Assembly (NCBI RefSeq): GCF_023370775.1
Contig: NZ_JAMCCQ010000001.1
Span: 124,001-188,000 of the forward strand
DNA from: Marivita sp. GX14005
GTDB lineage: Bacteria; Pseudomonadota; Alphaproteobacteria; Rhodobacterales; Rhodobacteraceae
Reading direction: 5' to 3'
DNA length: 64,000 nucleotides
Shown: one piece after another, positions 7,403 to 16,802 of the stretch
Layout of the letters: every line of letters starts with the position of its first letter
Numbering within the stretch: the first letter of the stretch is position 1
The notes under the pieces: generated by a model
Databases searched by the model: none
Seen by the model: the letters and a program-made list of their open reading frames with translations, nothing else
What the model was told of the DNA's origin: nothing
Program-made: the position numbers and the translations under genes

Positions 7403-10090
7403 TTATTGCGCCGCCATCGCCCTGGGCCCGGGCAAAACCACGCGGAACGTCGCGCCCTCCCCGCCCGGAACCAGATCGACGCTGCCGCCCAGCCGCGCCA
7501 TCACCTGCCGGCAAATCGCAAGGCCAAGGCCTGCACCGCCGGCCTTCTGATCGCTCACGCGGGCGAATTTCTCGAAGATCATATCGGCCGCTTCGGGCGA
7601 TATGCCGCTGCCATTGTCCTGAAAATCGATGATGACAGCGCTGTTCTCGCGGCTCACGCGGATGGTCAGCCCTGGATCGGGCGCATCGCAATATTTACGC
7701 GCATTCGAGATGAGATTGATGAAGACCTGCGCAAGGCGGTCGAGATCGGTATGCAGCAGGATCGTCTCGTCCTCCGGCACGCGGTCGATCCGGAAGCGCG
7801 CGCCGTCCTCGCCGATGGCCGCCGACGCGACCGCACGGTCGAGCACATCGCCGAGCATGCCTTCGCGCAGATTGAGATTGACCTGACCGTTCTCGACGAC
7901 GCTGAGATCGAGCAGATCGTCCAGAAGCCGGGTGAGCCGCTGCGCCTCGTCATGGATGATCGAGGCATAGCGCGACTGGTCCGCGCTTTGCAGCCCGTCG
8001 GTATCGCGCAGGATTTCGGAAAACGCGCGGATCGAGGTCATGGGCGTGCGCAACTCGTGGCTGATCTGGCTGAGGAAGGCGTCCTTCTGGATCGACAGAC
8101 GGGTCAGTTTCTGGTTCGCGTTGCGAAGCTCCAGCGCGGTCCGGCTGAGCTCCTCCGACTTCTCCTTGAGCCGCGCCGAATATTCGAGCATCTGCGCCGT
8201 TTCGTCGGCCACGGCCATCAGATCCTCGACCGAAACGGCCATGCCGCCGGTGATCTGCCCAACCATCGCATGGGCCGTCGCCGCCCCGACGGAACTCGAC
8301 AACTCGCGCTCCAGCACTTCGAGGAAATCCGGGCTTGGATAGGGCAGATCGCCCTTCGCCCCTTGAAGGCGCGCGTGGCGCGAGAAGAGTGCGCGGGCTT
8401 CTTCCGCGCCGAGGATGCGCTGGGCCATGACCATCAGATCCTCGGCCTGCCCCACCCCGCCGGTCCAGCTTCGGGTGCTGGCGGAATGATCGAAGATATT
8501 GACGAATTGCGCCGCCTGCAGACGTTCGAGCGGCGACGGAAAGGTCAGCAGCGAGACCGCGACGAAGCCGGCGACGTTGAAGGTCATGCTCCAGAGCAGC
8601 GCGTGCATCAGCCTGTCGAGCCCGGAAATGCCGAACAGCGCATCCGGCTTGAGCCAGTCCACCCCGAACGGCCCAAATTCGATCACCGACACCGGCAGGA
8701 TCGATCCCGCGCCGAAGCTGGGCAGGTAGAGCGTGTAGAGCCAGGTGGCGAACCCCGCCGTCAGACCGGCAAAGGCGCCCGCGCGGGTCGCTCCACGCCA
8801 GAAGATACCGCCGAGCATTGCCGGAAGCACCTGCGCCAGCCCGCAGAAGGATACCAGCCCGATGGCCGCCAGCGCCTCGCCGCCGCTGGAGGCGCGGTAA
8901 TAGAGATAGCCCAGCATCACGACGGCCACGATGGAAACGCGCCGCGCCATCAGGACCGCATGGCGCACATCGCCTGACACGCTCGCGCCGCGCGTGCTGA
9001 GCCGCAGCCAGATCGGCATGACGATATGGTTCGACACCATGGTCGACAGCGCGATCGCGGCGACGATCACCATCGAGGTCGCTGAACTGAACCCGCCGAG
9101 GAAGGACAGCATGGCAAGGCTGTCCTGCCCGAAATGCAGCGGGATGGTCAGGACGAACAGATCGGGATTGGCATCCTCCGGCAACAGGTCCAGCCCGGCA
9201 ACAGCGATGGGCACGACGAAAAGGCTCATCAGCCCGAGATAGAGCGGAAAGGCCCAGCTTGCGGTGCGCAGATGGCCTTCGTTGCTGTTCTCCACCACCA
9301 GCACCTGAAAGGTGCGCGGCAGGCACAGGAACGCGGCAGCGGAGAGAAAGATCAGTCCGGTCCATCGGCTGCGGTCGATCTGCCAGCCGCCGAACTCCGA
9401 CGCATCGATCCGCGCCAGCGCCTCTGACGCGCCGCCGGAGATACCCCAGACGACGAAGATCCCCACCGACATCAGCGCCACCAGCTTGACCACCGCTTCA
9501 ACGGCAATGGCCATGACAACCCCGTCATGGCGTTCCTTGGCATCGAGGTTCCGCGTGCCGAAAAGCACGGTGAAAACCGCCAGTCCGATGGACAGATACA
9601 GCGCCAGCGTCCCGTTCTGCGCATCCGGTGCCGTGGACGCCTCGGGCACGAAAACCGAGAACGACAATGTCACCGATTGCAGTTGCAGCGCGATATAGGG
9701 CGTTGTGCCGATTACCGCGAGCAGCGTGACCCCGGCAGCCAGCAGGTTCGACTTGCCGTAGCGCGAGGAGATGAGATCGGCGATGGATGTGATACGCTGC
9801 GTCCGGCCGATGCGGATCAGCTTGCGCAGGAGCCACCACCAGCTGACCATCACCAGCGTCGGGCCGAGATAGATCGTCAGATATTCGAAACCCGTTCGAG
9901 CCGCCGATCCGACCGCGCCGTAGAAGGTCCAGGCGGTGCAGTAGATCGACAGCGACAGCGTGTAGATGAGCGGCGAGCGCAGCCACGGCTTGTGACCCTG
10001 CATCGCCATCCGGTCGGCGGCGAAGGCCACGGCGAAGAGGAACAGCACATAACACGCGCAGACCGCGACGAGGATGTTGAACGTCGTCAT
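7403..10090 (-). CDS. Transporter-type sensor histidine kinase (SSS domain plus kinase)
   Basis: A membrane protein of 895 residues. The N-terminal 550 or so form a sodium:solute symporter (SLC5) domain with many membrane helices. A linker of STAC type and a coiled coil follow, then HisKA with the phospho-accepting His678 in QISHELRTP, and an HATPase domain with N-box INLISNARKY and glycine boxes DNGSGIS and GGAGLGLAI. The architecture is that of CbrA/CrbS sensors, which couple uptake or sensing of a small molecule to phosphorelay. The ATG at 10090 overlaps the stop of the preceding small gene (ATGA) and is preceded by GAGGA. The ligand is not known; acetate, histidine or other carboxylates are candidates by family. 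Confidence 0.88.
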   Translation of the reverse strand: MTTFNILVAVCACYVLFLFAVAFAADRMAMQGHKPWLRSPLIYTLSLSIYCTAWTFYGAVGSAARTGFEYLTIYLGPTLVMVSWWWLLRKLIRIGRTQRITSIADLISSRYGKSNLLAAGVTLLAVIGTTPYIALQLQSVTLSFSVFVPEASTAPDAQNGTLALYLSIGLAVFTVLFGTRNLDAKERHDGVVMAIAVEAVVKLVALMSVGIFVVWGISGGASEALARIDASEFGGWQIDRSRWTGLIFLSAAAFLCLPRTFQVLVVENSNEGHLRTASWAFPLYLGLMSLFVVPIAVAGLDLLPEDANPDLFVLTIPLHFGQDSLAMLSFLGGFSSATSMVIVAAIALSTMVSNHIVMPIWLRLSTRGASVSGDVRHAVLMARRVSIVAVVMLGYLYYRASSGGEALAAIGLVSFCGLAQVLPAMLGGIFWRGATRAGAFAGLTAGFATWLYTLYLPSFGAGSILPVSVIEFGPFGVDWLKPDALFGISGLDRLMHALLWSMTFNVAGFVAVSLLTFPSPLERLQAAQFVNIFDHSASTRSWTGGVGQAEDLMVMAQRILGAEEARALFSRHARLQGAKGDLPYPSPDFLEVLERELSSSVGAATAHAMVGQITGGMAVSVEDLMAVADETAQMLEYSARLKEKSEELSRTALELRNANQKLTRLSIQKDAFLSQISHELRTPMTSIRAFSEILRDTDGLQSADQSRYASIIHDEAQRLTRLLDDLLDLSVVENGQVNLNLREGMLGDVLDRAVASAAIGEDGARFRIDRVPEDETILLHTDLDRLAQVFINLISNARKYCDAPDPGLTIRVSRENSAVIIDFQDNGSGISPEAADMIFEKFARVSDQKAGGAGLGLAICRQVMARLGGSVDLVPGGEGATFRVVLPGPRAMAAQ

Positions 10091-10368
10091 GGCGGCGCGT
10101 CCTCGTCCCGCTCTGGCCCGCTGCCAAGACGGCGCGACAGAACGAGGTTGCACAGGATCACCAGCGCCCAGACGGTGAAGATATAGACGAGCGCGGTTGC
10201 GCTGCGCAGTCCGGTGCCTTCGGTCTGCGGCCAGATCAGTGGCAACAGCCACAGGAAAAGGACGGCGACCGGAGCGATGCGCGCGGCATCGATGAGGCGG
10301 CGGCGGCGATAGGTGCGCTTTTCGTGAAAGACGGGCGGCGGTCCGGGCCTGTCCGCCGGGCCGGTCAT
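10087..10368 (-). CDS. Small two-helix membrane protein of the kinase operon
   Basis: A protein of 93 residues with a basic N-terminus (HEKRTYRRRRL) and two hydrophobic segments, roughly residues 32-48 and 56-74. It lies between the response regulator and the transporter-kinase, with four-base ATGA overlaps at both ends, so its synthesis is tightly coupled to both. Small subunits of similar size (DUF485, DUF4212) accompany true SSS symporters; this protein could play that part for the kinase's symporter domain. That analogy is inference; I do not recognise the family with certainty. Confidence 0.75.
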   Translation of the reverse strand: MTGPADRPGPPPVFHEKRTYRRRRLIDAARIAPVAVLFLWLLPLIWPQTEGTGLRSATALVYIFTVWALVILCNLVLSRRLGSGPERDEDAPP

Positions 10369-10733
10369 TTCGAGGCCAGGGATCTCACGGTTTCGAGCAT
10401 GTCGGCATTCGAGAAGGGCTTGCTCATGAACGCATCGCATCCGGCGCGCTCCGCGATCTCGCGGTCCTTCACCTGACCGCGCGCGGTGAGCATCAGAACC
10501 GGCAGTTTCCGCGTTGCCGGATCGGCGCGCAATTCGCGCAGGATGTCATAGCCGCTCTTGCCGGGCAGCATCGCATCGAGAATGAGCACATCAGGTTTGC
10601 GATCCAGAACGGCGCTGACGGCATCGGCACCGTTCGAATGGGTTTTGACGACCCACCCATCGCGCGACAGGATGAAGCTGATCGCCTCGATGATGTTCGG
10701 CTCGTCCTCGACCAGCAAGACCTGTTTGTTCAT
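10365..10733 (-). CDS. Stand-alone response regulator receiver protein
   Basis: A single REC domain of 122 residues with no output domain. The acidic pocket is in LLVEDEPN, the phospho-accepting aspartate in VLILDAMLPG, the threonine in LMLTARG, and the conserved lysine in FMSKPF. It is first in the operon with the small membrane protein and the transporter-kinase and is probably that kinase's partner, passing phosphate on by protein contact or onward relay. The ATG at 10733 is chosen because GGGGAGG sits six bases upstream; a GTG two codons earlier is possible. Confidence 0.9.
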   Translation of the reverse strand: MNKQVLLVEDEPNIIEAISFILSRDGWVVKTHSNGADAVSAVLDRKPDVLILDAMLPGKSGYDILRELRADPATRKLPVLMLTARGQVKDREIAERAGCDAFMSKPFSNADMLETVRSLASK

Positions 10734-10822
10734 GCACACCCTCCCCTGGTGCCGTTACCGGGCGGAGTGTTCTTCGCGCCTCCTGCCTCGCGATTCAACT
10801 AAACCCTGACAGAGCCGGAGTG

Positions 10823-12145
10823 TCAAAACCTGTGCGTATTCGATGCGATCAGAATGGAGGGCTCGCGCCGGGCTTCGCAACCGGGATGCGGACAGATGCG
10901 GCAGGTCAACCCCACCGGGCGCACCGCCTCCTGCGTGTCCGCGCCGCGTTCCGGCACGATCAGCATATGGCTTTCGAAAAGCGCATCCTGGCCCAGCCGC
11001 GCGGGCTGGACGGGTTGCGAGACGGCGATCGCCCTGTGCCGCGCGCCGGTGCGCGAGGATTGCTGCACCAGTTCGAACAGCACCATCATCGGACGCGTCA
11101 GCGCGCGATACAGCGGCCAGAGCGCGCAACCTGCACCGAGCCGGGGCAGCGGGAATTCCGGCAGCGGCTTGCGATAGGTCGTCACGCCCGATCCATCGCA
11201 GATCGCCAGCCCGACCGGCGCGTCCAGCATATCGTCGGGCAAATGCGCCAGCCGCCGCATCGCGCGCGCGACATCGACGTCCAGCCGCAGGGCGAGCGCC
11301 AGCGGATCGCTTCCGGTCTGGGCAATCGCCTCGGCGCATTGGCCCAGCGGCATCGCGCGCGCGTCGTCGGCATAGCGCACCAGCGCGCGCTGCAAGAGCC
11401 AGCGCGCCGACTGCGACAGGCCCGCGCCAAGCTCCTCCATGGCCGCGTCGACCGATGCGCCTGGACCTTCCAGCGCCGGCAAATGGAACCCGGCGCGCAG
11501 CAGCACGGCATCCACCTCGTCCTGCGGTGCATTGGTCTCGGTCGCATCGGAATCGGCCTTTTCGAGATATTGCGCCAATGTGCGACTGCTATCGGCCAGA
11601 CGCGCGCTGTCCTCGTAGATGTTGCGGTTGAAGCGGCGCTGCCATTCCGGCTCGATCTGGCCCGGCTCCGCAAGAATGGAGGCCGCCGAGCGGATCGCCG
11701 TCACCGTCGAGAGCATCTCGTGCAGCGATGCGGCCAGGTGCGGGTCATGCGTCAGGCGGTCCGTCAGCGCCTCGACGCTGCGTTGGAGCGATTCCACTCG
11801 GCGCCTGTTGTCGGCAAGAAGCCGGGCCCAGCCGGGAAAGCGGCCGGCGAACTCCTCGATCCGCGAAAGCTCACTTTCCGGCAGATCGCCATCGGTCGCG
11901 GCCTCGCGCAGATTGGCCAGCAGCGCGGTCTCCGCCCCTTCGGTGAGCGTGACCGGCTCGACCTGTAGTGCCTGCGCCAGATCGATCAGCAGCTTTCCGC
12001 CGATTCTGCGGCGATTATGTTCGATCAGGTTGAGATAGGATGGCGAGATATTTGCCCGGCGCGCAAGCTCGGATTGTTTGAGGCCGGCCACGATCCGCTT
12101 TTCACGGATGCGACTGCCGGTCAGAGTATCGCGCGAGGTCGGCAT
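10823..12145 (-). CDS. XRE-family short-chain fatty acyl type regulator (ScfR-like)
   Basis: A DNA-binding regulator of 440 residues. The N-terminal helix-turn-helix is clear (GLKQSELARRANISPSYLNL). The C-terminus carries the motif CRICPHPGCEARREPS, typical of DUF2083 regulators such as RamB, MccR and PccR that sense acyl-CoA or organic acid metabolism. The middle part lacks the HExxH of the M78 domain seen in many relatives and instead has helices around ASLHEMLSTVTAIRSAASIL. The ATG at 12145 follows GGAAAA and matches the family N-terminus; a longer frame to 12316 is open but unsupported. It is divergent from a branched-chain-type ABC importer, which it may control through two repeated sites at 12167-12213. 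Confidence 0.85.
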   Translation of the reverse strand: MPTSRDTLTGSRIREKRIVAGLKQSELARRANISPSYLNLIEHNRRRIGGKLLIDLAQALQVEPVTLTEGAETALLANLREAATDGDLPESELSRIEEFAGRFPGWARLLADNRRRVESLQRSVEALTDRLTHDPHLAASLHEMLSTVTAIRSAASILAEPGQIEPEWQRRFNRNIYEDSARLADSSRTLAQYLEKADSDATETNAPQDEVDAVLLRAGFHLPALEGPGASVDAAMEELGAGLSQSARWLLQRALVRYADDARAMPLGQCAEAIAQTGSDPLALALRLDVDVARAMRRLAHLPDDMLDAPVGLAICDGSGVTTYRKPLPEFPLPRLGAGCALWPLYRALTRPMMVLFELVQQSSRTGARHRAIAVSQPVQPARLGQDALFESHMLIVPERGADTQEAVRPVGLTCRICPHPGCEARREPSILIASNTHRF

Positions 12146-12166
12146 TTTTCCGGTTCTTTCAACTGC

Positions 12167-12181
12167 TTTCTGCGGCGCAGT
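12167..12181. promoter_or_regulatory. Putative regulator operator, site 1
   Basis: TTTCTGC-GGC-GCAGT. The core CTGCGGCGCAG is palindromic apart from its central base, and CTTTCT/AGAAAG flanks it as an outer inverted repeat (12166-12187). It lies 22 bases before the ScfR-like start codon. It recurs exactly 32 bases away as site 2 with a different central triplet. Confidence 0.6.
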
Positions 12182-12198
12182 AGAAAGTAATTTACAAA

Positions 12199-12213
12199 TT
12201 TCTGCAATGCAGT
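12199..12213. promoter_or_regulatory. Putative regulator operator, site 2
   Basis: TTTCTGC-AAT-GCAGT, identical to site 1 outside the central three bases and spaced 32 bases from it, about three helical turns. It lies in the shared gap between the regulator and the ABC importer, 141 bases before the importer's first start codon. Autoregulation plus control of the importer is the simplest reading. Confidence 0.6.
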
Positions 12214-12353
12214 GTTCATTTTTTGACAGAAAAATCCTGCGGCCTAAAGCAGTTATTGCCATGTTTTCAATGCATAGCGGATAATCGCTTAGCACATAAG
12301 TGCCGAACCGCGGCAAGGGAGAGCCGCGCGTTCACATTCATTGGGAGGATAAT

Positions 12354-13697
12354 ATGACCAAAGGGAACCTGACACGTCGCGGCGTGCTCAAGACCGGCGC
12401 TGTTGCCGGCGCCGGGCTGACGCTGCCGACCTATCTGCGCGCGCAGGACAGCGGTTTCACCAACGCACCCACCGGATCGACGGTGACGCTCGGCTTCAAT
12501 GTGCCGCAATCCGGCCCCTATGCCGAAGAGGGTGCCGACGAGCTGCGCGCCTATGAGCTGGCCGTCGAGCATCTGAACGGCGAAGGCGATGGCGGGATGA
12601 TGAACACCTTCTCGTCAAAGGCGCTCAAGGGCAACGGCATTCTCGGCAAGAAGGTCGAATACGTCACCGGCGACACTCAAACCAAATCGGATGCAGCCCG
12701 CGCATCGGCGAAGTCGATGATCGAAAAGGACGGCGCGGTGATGATCACCGGCGGCTCTTCCTCGGGCGTCGCGGTTGCGGTGCAAGCCCTTTGCCAGGAA
12801 GCCGGCGTGATTTTCATGGCCGGCCTGACCCATTCGAACGACACCACCGGCAAGGACAAGAAGGCCAACGGCTTCCGCCATTTCTTCAACTCCTACATGT
12901 CCGGCGCGGCGCTCGCGCCGGTGCTGGCCGCCAATTACGGCAAGGACCGGAAGGCCTATCACCTGACAGCCGATTACAACTGGGGTTACACGACCGAAGA
13001 GGCGGTGAAATCCTCTACCGAAGCGATGGGCTGGGAAACCGTCGGCACCGTCCTGACACCGCTGACGCAGACCGATTTCTCGTCCTACATTACGCCGGTC
13101 CTGCAATCGGACGCCGATGTGCTGGTGCTGAACCATTACGGCGGCAACATGGTCAATTCGCTGACCAACGCAGTGCAGTTCGGCCTCCGCGACCGGATGG
13201 TCAACGGCAAGCAGTTCGAAATCGTCGTGCCGCTCTATTCACGCCTGATGGCCAAGGGCGCGGGCGAGAACGTCAAGGGGATCTTCGGCTCCACCAACTG
13301 GCATTGGTCGCTGCAGGATGAAGGCTCGCAGGCCTTCGTCAAATCCTTCGGCACGAAATACGGCTTCCCGCCGTCTCAGGCGGCGCATACCTGCTACGTC
13401 CAGGCGCTGCTCTATGCCGATGCGGTGGAGCGGGCCGGTTCGTTCGCGCCCTGCGCGGTGGTCGAGGCGCTCGAAGGGTTCGAGTTCGACGGAATGGGCA
13501 ATGGTCCCACGCTCTACCGGGCCGAGGATCACCAGTGCTTCAAGGACGTGCTTGTCGTGAAGGGGAAAGAGAACCCGGAATCCGAGTTCGACCTTCTGGA
13601 AATCGTCGAGGTCACGCCGGTCGATCAGGTCAAATACGCTCCCGATCACCCGCAATTCGCGGGCGGTGCGCTCGGCACCTGCAACAACGGCGCGTGA
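12354..13697 (+). CDS. Branched-chain-amino-acid-type ABC transporter substrate-binding protein
   Basis: A periplasmic binding protein of 447 residues of the Peripla_BP_6 (LivJ/amide-urea) type. It carries a twin-arginine-like leader (LTRRGVLKTGAVAGAGLTLP) with cleavage near residue 27. The ATG at 12354 is preceded by GGGAGGATAAT, which decides the start. It heads a five-gene operon with two permeases and two ATPases of the HAAT family. The substrate cannot be read from the sequence; members import branched-chain amino acids, amides, urea or organic acids, and the ScfR-like neighbour hints at a carboxylate. Confidence 0.88.
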   Translation: MTKGNLTRRGVLKTGAVAGAGLTLPTYLRAQDSGFTNAPTGSTVTLGFNVPQSGPYAEEGADELRAYELAVEHLNGEGDGGMMNTFSSKALKGNGILGKKVEYVTGDTQTKSDAARASAKSMIEKDGAVMITGGSSSGVAVAVQALCQEAGVIFMAGLTHSNDTTGKDKKANGFRHFFNSYMSGAALAPVLAANYGKDRKAYHLTADYNWGYTTEEAVKSSTEAMGWETVGTVLTPLTQTDFSSYITPVLQSDADVLVLNHYGGNMVNSLTNAVQFGLRDRMVNGKQFEIVVPLYSRLMAKGAGENVKGIFGSTNWHWSLQDEGSQAFVKSFGTKYGFPPSQAAHTCYVQALLYADAVERAGSFAPCAVVEALEGFEFDGMGNGPTLYRAEDHQCFKDVLVVKGKENPESEFDLLEIVEVTPVDQVKYAPDHPQFAGGALGTCNNGA

Positions 13698-13768
13698 ACG
13701 TGTCTCCGGGCGGGCATCATGCCTGCCCGGACCGCCGTTTGCACTGAATTGCCACAAGGGACGGGGCG

Positions 13769-14800
13769 ATGGACGCGATAATCCTGCAAATTCTCAACGG
13801 GCTCGACAAGGGCTCGGCCTATGCGCTGATCGCGCTTGGCCTGACACTCATCTTCGGCACGCTCGGCGTGGTGAATTTCGCGCATGGCGCGCTTTTCATG
13901 ATCGGGGCGTTCTGCGCCGTCACCCTGTCGCGCCTGCTGAGCCTGAGCCATCAGGTCGCGGTGCCCGGCGAGGTCGACTTCCTCGGCAATCCCAAGATGC
14001 GCGAGGTGCCTTACGCCTACGACATCTTCGGCGAGAATCTCGGCGCGACGATCATCGACTGGGCGGTGCCGCTTTCGATCCTCTTCGCCATCCCGGTGAT
14101 GATCGGCATAGGTGTCATCATGGAGCGCGGGTTGATCAAGCACTTCTACAAGCGCCCCCATGCCGATCAGATCCTCGTGACGTTCGGTCTCGCCATCGTC
14201 CTGCAGGAGATCATCAAGTTCTACTACGGTGCCAACCCGATCCCGACCCCTGCCCCTTCGGCTTTTGTCGGATCGTTCGATTTCGGCGCGCTGATCGGCT
14301 TCGATCCGGGCACGATCATCTATCCCTATTGGCGGCTCGTCTATTTCGCCTTCGCAGTGGTGATCATCGGCGCGGTCTTCGCCTTTTTGCAATTCACCAC
14401 CTTCGGCATGGTCGTGCGCGCCGGCATGGCGGATCGCGAAACCGTCGGGCTTCTGGGCATCAATATCGACAAGCGGTTCACCATCATGTTCGGCCTCGCC
14501 GCCGCGGTCGCCGGGCTTGCGGGGGTGATGTATACGCCGATCAATTCACCGAATTACCACATGGGCATGGATTTTCTGGTGCTCAGCTTCGTGGTCGTCG
14601 TCGTCGGCGGTATGGGATCGCTGCCCGGCGCGGTGCTTGCGGGGTTCCTGCTCGGCATTCTCGAAAGCTTCGCCTCGATGCGCGAGGTCATCGCCATCGT
14701 TCCCGGCATCAACCAGGTCGTGATCTACCTTGTTGCCATCATCATTCTATTGACGCGTCCGCGCGGCCTGATGGGCCGCAAGGGCGTGATGGAGGACTGA
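13769..14800 (+). CDS. Branched-chain-type ABC transporter permease (LivH family)
   Basis: An inner-membrane permease of 343 residues. The N-terminus ([23 protein letters not shown], shown in part) with the following [16 protein letters not shown] is diagnostic for LivH. An unusually polar insert of about 40 residues follows the second helix (around [16 protein letters not shown]). Near the C-terminus the [17 protein letters not shown] segment is conserved. It follows the binding protein by 71 bases and precedes the LivM-type gene by four. Confidence 0.9.
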   Translation: MDAIILQILNGLDKGSAYALIALGLTLIFGTLGVVNFAHGALFMIGAFCAVTLSRLLSLSHQVAVPGEVDFLGNPKMREVPYAYDIFGENLGATIIDWAVPLSILFAIPVMIGIGVIMERGLIKHFYKRPHADQILVTFGLAIVLQEIIKFYYGANPIPTPAPSAFVGSFDFGALIGFDPGTIIYPYWRLVYFAFAVVIIGAVFAFLQFTTFGMVVRAGMADRETVGLLGINIDKRFTIMFGLAAAVAGLAGVMYTPINSPNYHMGMDFLVLSFVVVVVGGMGSLPGAVLAGFLLGILESFASMREVIAIVPGINQVVIYLVAIIILLTRPRGLMGRKGVMED

Positions 14801-14804
14801 TCCG

Positions 14805-16013
14805 ATGTTCGGATTGAACCGGAAGGACGCGACCCTGTTGGCCATCGTCGCGGCGCTCATCGTCTTCGCGCCATTCATTCTCAACCCGTTTCCGGCGGAG
14901 TCCGGCTGGGCGCAGTTCAACGCGGGCTACCCCGACCTGATGCAGCGCTTCGTGATCTTCGGCATCTTCGCCATCGGCTTCAACATCCTCTTCGGCCTCA
15001 CCGGCTATCTGAGCTTCGGACATGCCGCCTTTCTCGGCGTCGGCTCCTATGCGGCGGTGTGGATGTTCAAGCTGCTGAGCATGAACGTGATCCCGGCGAT
15101 CATTCTGGCGGTGATCACGGCGGGTCTTTTCGCCCTTGTCATCGGCTATGTCAGCCTGCGCCGGTCGGGAATCTATTTCTCGATCCTCACGCTGGCCTTC
15201 GCGCAGATGTCCTTCGCGCTGGCCTATTCGGTGCTCACCCCGATCACCGGGGGCGAGACGGGGCTGCAACTCGCGCTTGACGATCCGCGTATTCTCGACG
15301 CGGCGGCGGCGGGCGGCAACATCCCGGTGCCGAGCCTTTTCGGCATGGAGATGCGCGACAGTGTGGACCTGACCTTCGGCGCCTGGGTCTTTACATTCAA
15401 CTTCGGCTATTACTTCTGCGGGCTGGTGATGCTGATCGCCTTCTACCTGTCGATCCGCATCTTCCGTTCGCCCTTCGGCATGATGCTGCGGGCGGTCAAA
15501 TCGAACCAGCAGCGGCTGAACTATACCGGCCTGAACCCCCGTCCCTACACGCTGGCAGCCTTCGTGATCTCGGGCATGTATGCCGGGCTCGCGGGCGGGC
15601 TGATGGCCTCGATGGATCCGCTGGCGGGTGCGGAGCGGATGTTCTGGACGGCCTCCGGCGAAGTGGTGCTGATGACCATTCTCGGCGGCGTCGGCACGCT
15701 GATCGGGCCGGTTCTCGGCGCGGGCATGATCAAATATATGGAGAACATCATCTCCAAGATCAATTCCGATATCCTGCACACCTGGTTCGCCTTCCTGCCC
15801 GACGGGCTGGAGGATGTTGTTGTCGGGCTGATCTATCCGTTCATCGGCAAGGGCTGGCACCTGACGCTCGGGATCGTGTTCATGCTGGTGGTGATCTTCC
15901 TGCCCGGCGGGCTGGTGCAGGGCGGCCAGAAGATCGCGGCGGTGTTCCGGCGGCGCAGCGCCAATGCTGGCGGTGCCGAGGCCGAAGCGGCCAAGCAAAA
16001 CCCCGCAGAATAA
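14805..16013 (+). CDS. Branched-chain-type ABC transporter permease (LivM family)
   Basis: The second permease of the importer, 402 residues with roughly ten hydrophobic segments. The family markers are [21 protein letters not shown] near residue 65 and the [14 protein letters not shown] segment near residue 295. The last 25 residues are a charged, Ala/Glu-rich cytoplasmic tail. It starts four bases after the LivH-type gene and is followed after 12 bases by the LivG-type ATPase. Confidence 0.9.
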   Translation: MFGLNRKDATLLAIVAALIVFAPFILNPFPAESGWAQFNAGYPDLMQRFVIFGIFAIGFNILFGLTGYLSFGHAAFLGVGSYAAVWMFKLLSMNVIPAIILAVITAGLFALVIGYVSLRRSGIYFSILTLAFAQMSFALAYSVLTPITGGETGLQLALDDPRILDAAAAGGNIPVPSLFGMEMRDSVDLTFGAWVFTFNFGYYFCGLVMLIAFYLSIRIFRSPFGMMLRAVKSNQQRLNYTGLNPRPYTLAAFVISGMYAGLAGGLMASMDPLAGAERMFWTASGEVVLMTILGGVGTLIGPVLGAGMIKYMENIISKINSDILHTWFAFLPDGLEDVVVGLIYPFIGKGWHLTLGIVFMLVVIFLPGGLVQGGQKIAAVFRRRSANAGGAEAEAAKQNPAE

Positions 16014-16025
16014 GGAAACGTCGCG

Positions 16026-16781
16026 ATGGGTATTCTCGAAGTCAAGAATGTGAACAAGCGGTTCGGCGGGCTGCAGGCGCTTGGTGATGTCAATCTCAGC
16101 GTGGCGGAGAACAGCTGCCACGCGATTATCGGCCCGAATGGCGCGGGCAAATCGACCCTGCTCAACTGCCTCGTGGGCAAGCTCATACCCGATACCGGAT
16201 CGGTCCTGTTCAAGGGCGAGTCGGTGCTGGGACGCACGCCTTTCGAAATCAATCAGATGGGCATTTCCCGCGTGTTCCAGACGCCCGAGATCTTCGGCGA
16301 TCTGACGGTGATCGAGAACATGATGATCCCCTGCTTCGCACGGCGCGACGGTGTCTTCGCGCTTCACGGTATCCGGTCGGTCGCCAGCGAGGGCGAGCTG
16401 CGCGATCAGGCCGAGCAGATGCTGGAGGATGTCAACATGCTCGACAAGCGGAACATGCATTCCGCCTCCATGTCGCGCGGCGATAAGCGGCGGCTGGAAA
16501 TGGCGATGTGCCTGGTGCAGAAGCCGCAGCTTCTGCTTCTCGACGAGCCGACCGCCGGCATGGCGCGGGCCGATACGAACAACACGATCGACCTGCTGAA
16601 AGAGATCAAGGACAAGCGCAACATCACCATCGCGATCATCGAGCATGACATGCATGTCGTGTTCTCCCTTGCCGAACGGATCACCGTGCTGGCGCAGGGC
16701 ACGCCGCTGGTCGAGGACACGCCGGAAAACATCAAGGGCCATCCGAAGGTCAAGGAAGCCTATCTCGGCGAAGCCGCCTGA
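16026..16781 (+). CDS. Branched-chain-type ABC transporter ATPase (LivG family)
   Basis: An ATPase of 251 residues that energises import. Walker A is GPNGAGKST and Walker B LLLLDEPTAGM, with the switch histidine in IIEHDMHVV. The ABC signature is unusual, SMSRGDKRRLEM, where LSGGQ-like or LSYGQ-like sequences are normal; the arginine and aspartate replace the usual glycine and glutamine. Position in the operon and the rest of the protein leave no doubt about the family. Confidence 0.9.
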   Translation: MGILEVKNVNKRFGGLQALGDVNLSVAENSCHAIIGPNGAGKSTLLNCLVGKLIPDTGSVLFKGESVLGRTPFEINQMGISRVFQTPEIFGDLTVIENMMIPCFARRDGVFALHGIRSVASEGELRDQAEQMLEDVNMLDKRNMHSASMSRGDKRRLEMAMCLVQKPQLLLLDEPTAGMARADTNNTIDLLKEIKDKRNITIAIIEHDMHVVFSLAERITVLAQGTPLVEDTPENIKGHPKVKEAYLGEAA

Positions 16782-16802
16782 TCCGCGAAAGGACGCACAG
16801 CC

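Noticed and set aside
6878-8977. Long open frame of 699 codons on the plus strand
   Set aside because: It runs antisense to the FliM/FliN-type gene and the kinase, both with clear domains. Its product is Arg/His/Gln-rich with no motif, as expected from the mirror frame of GC-rich coding DNA.
14742-16742. Long open frame of 666 codons on the minus strand
   Set aside because: It mirrors the LivM- and LivG-type genes and crosses their boundary, which a real gene would not be expected to do.
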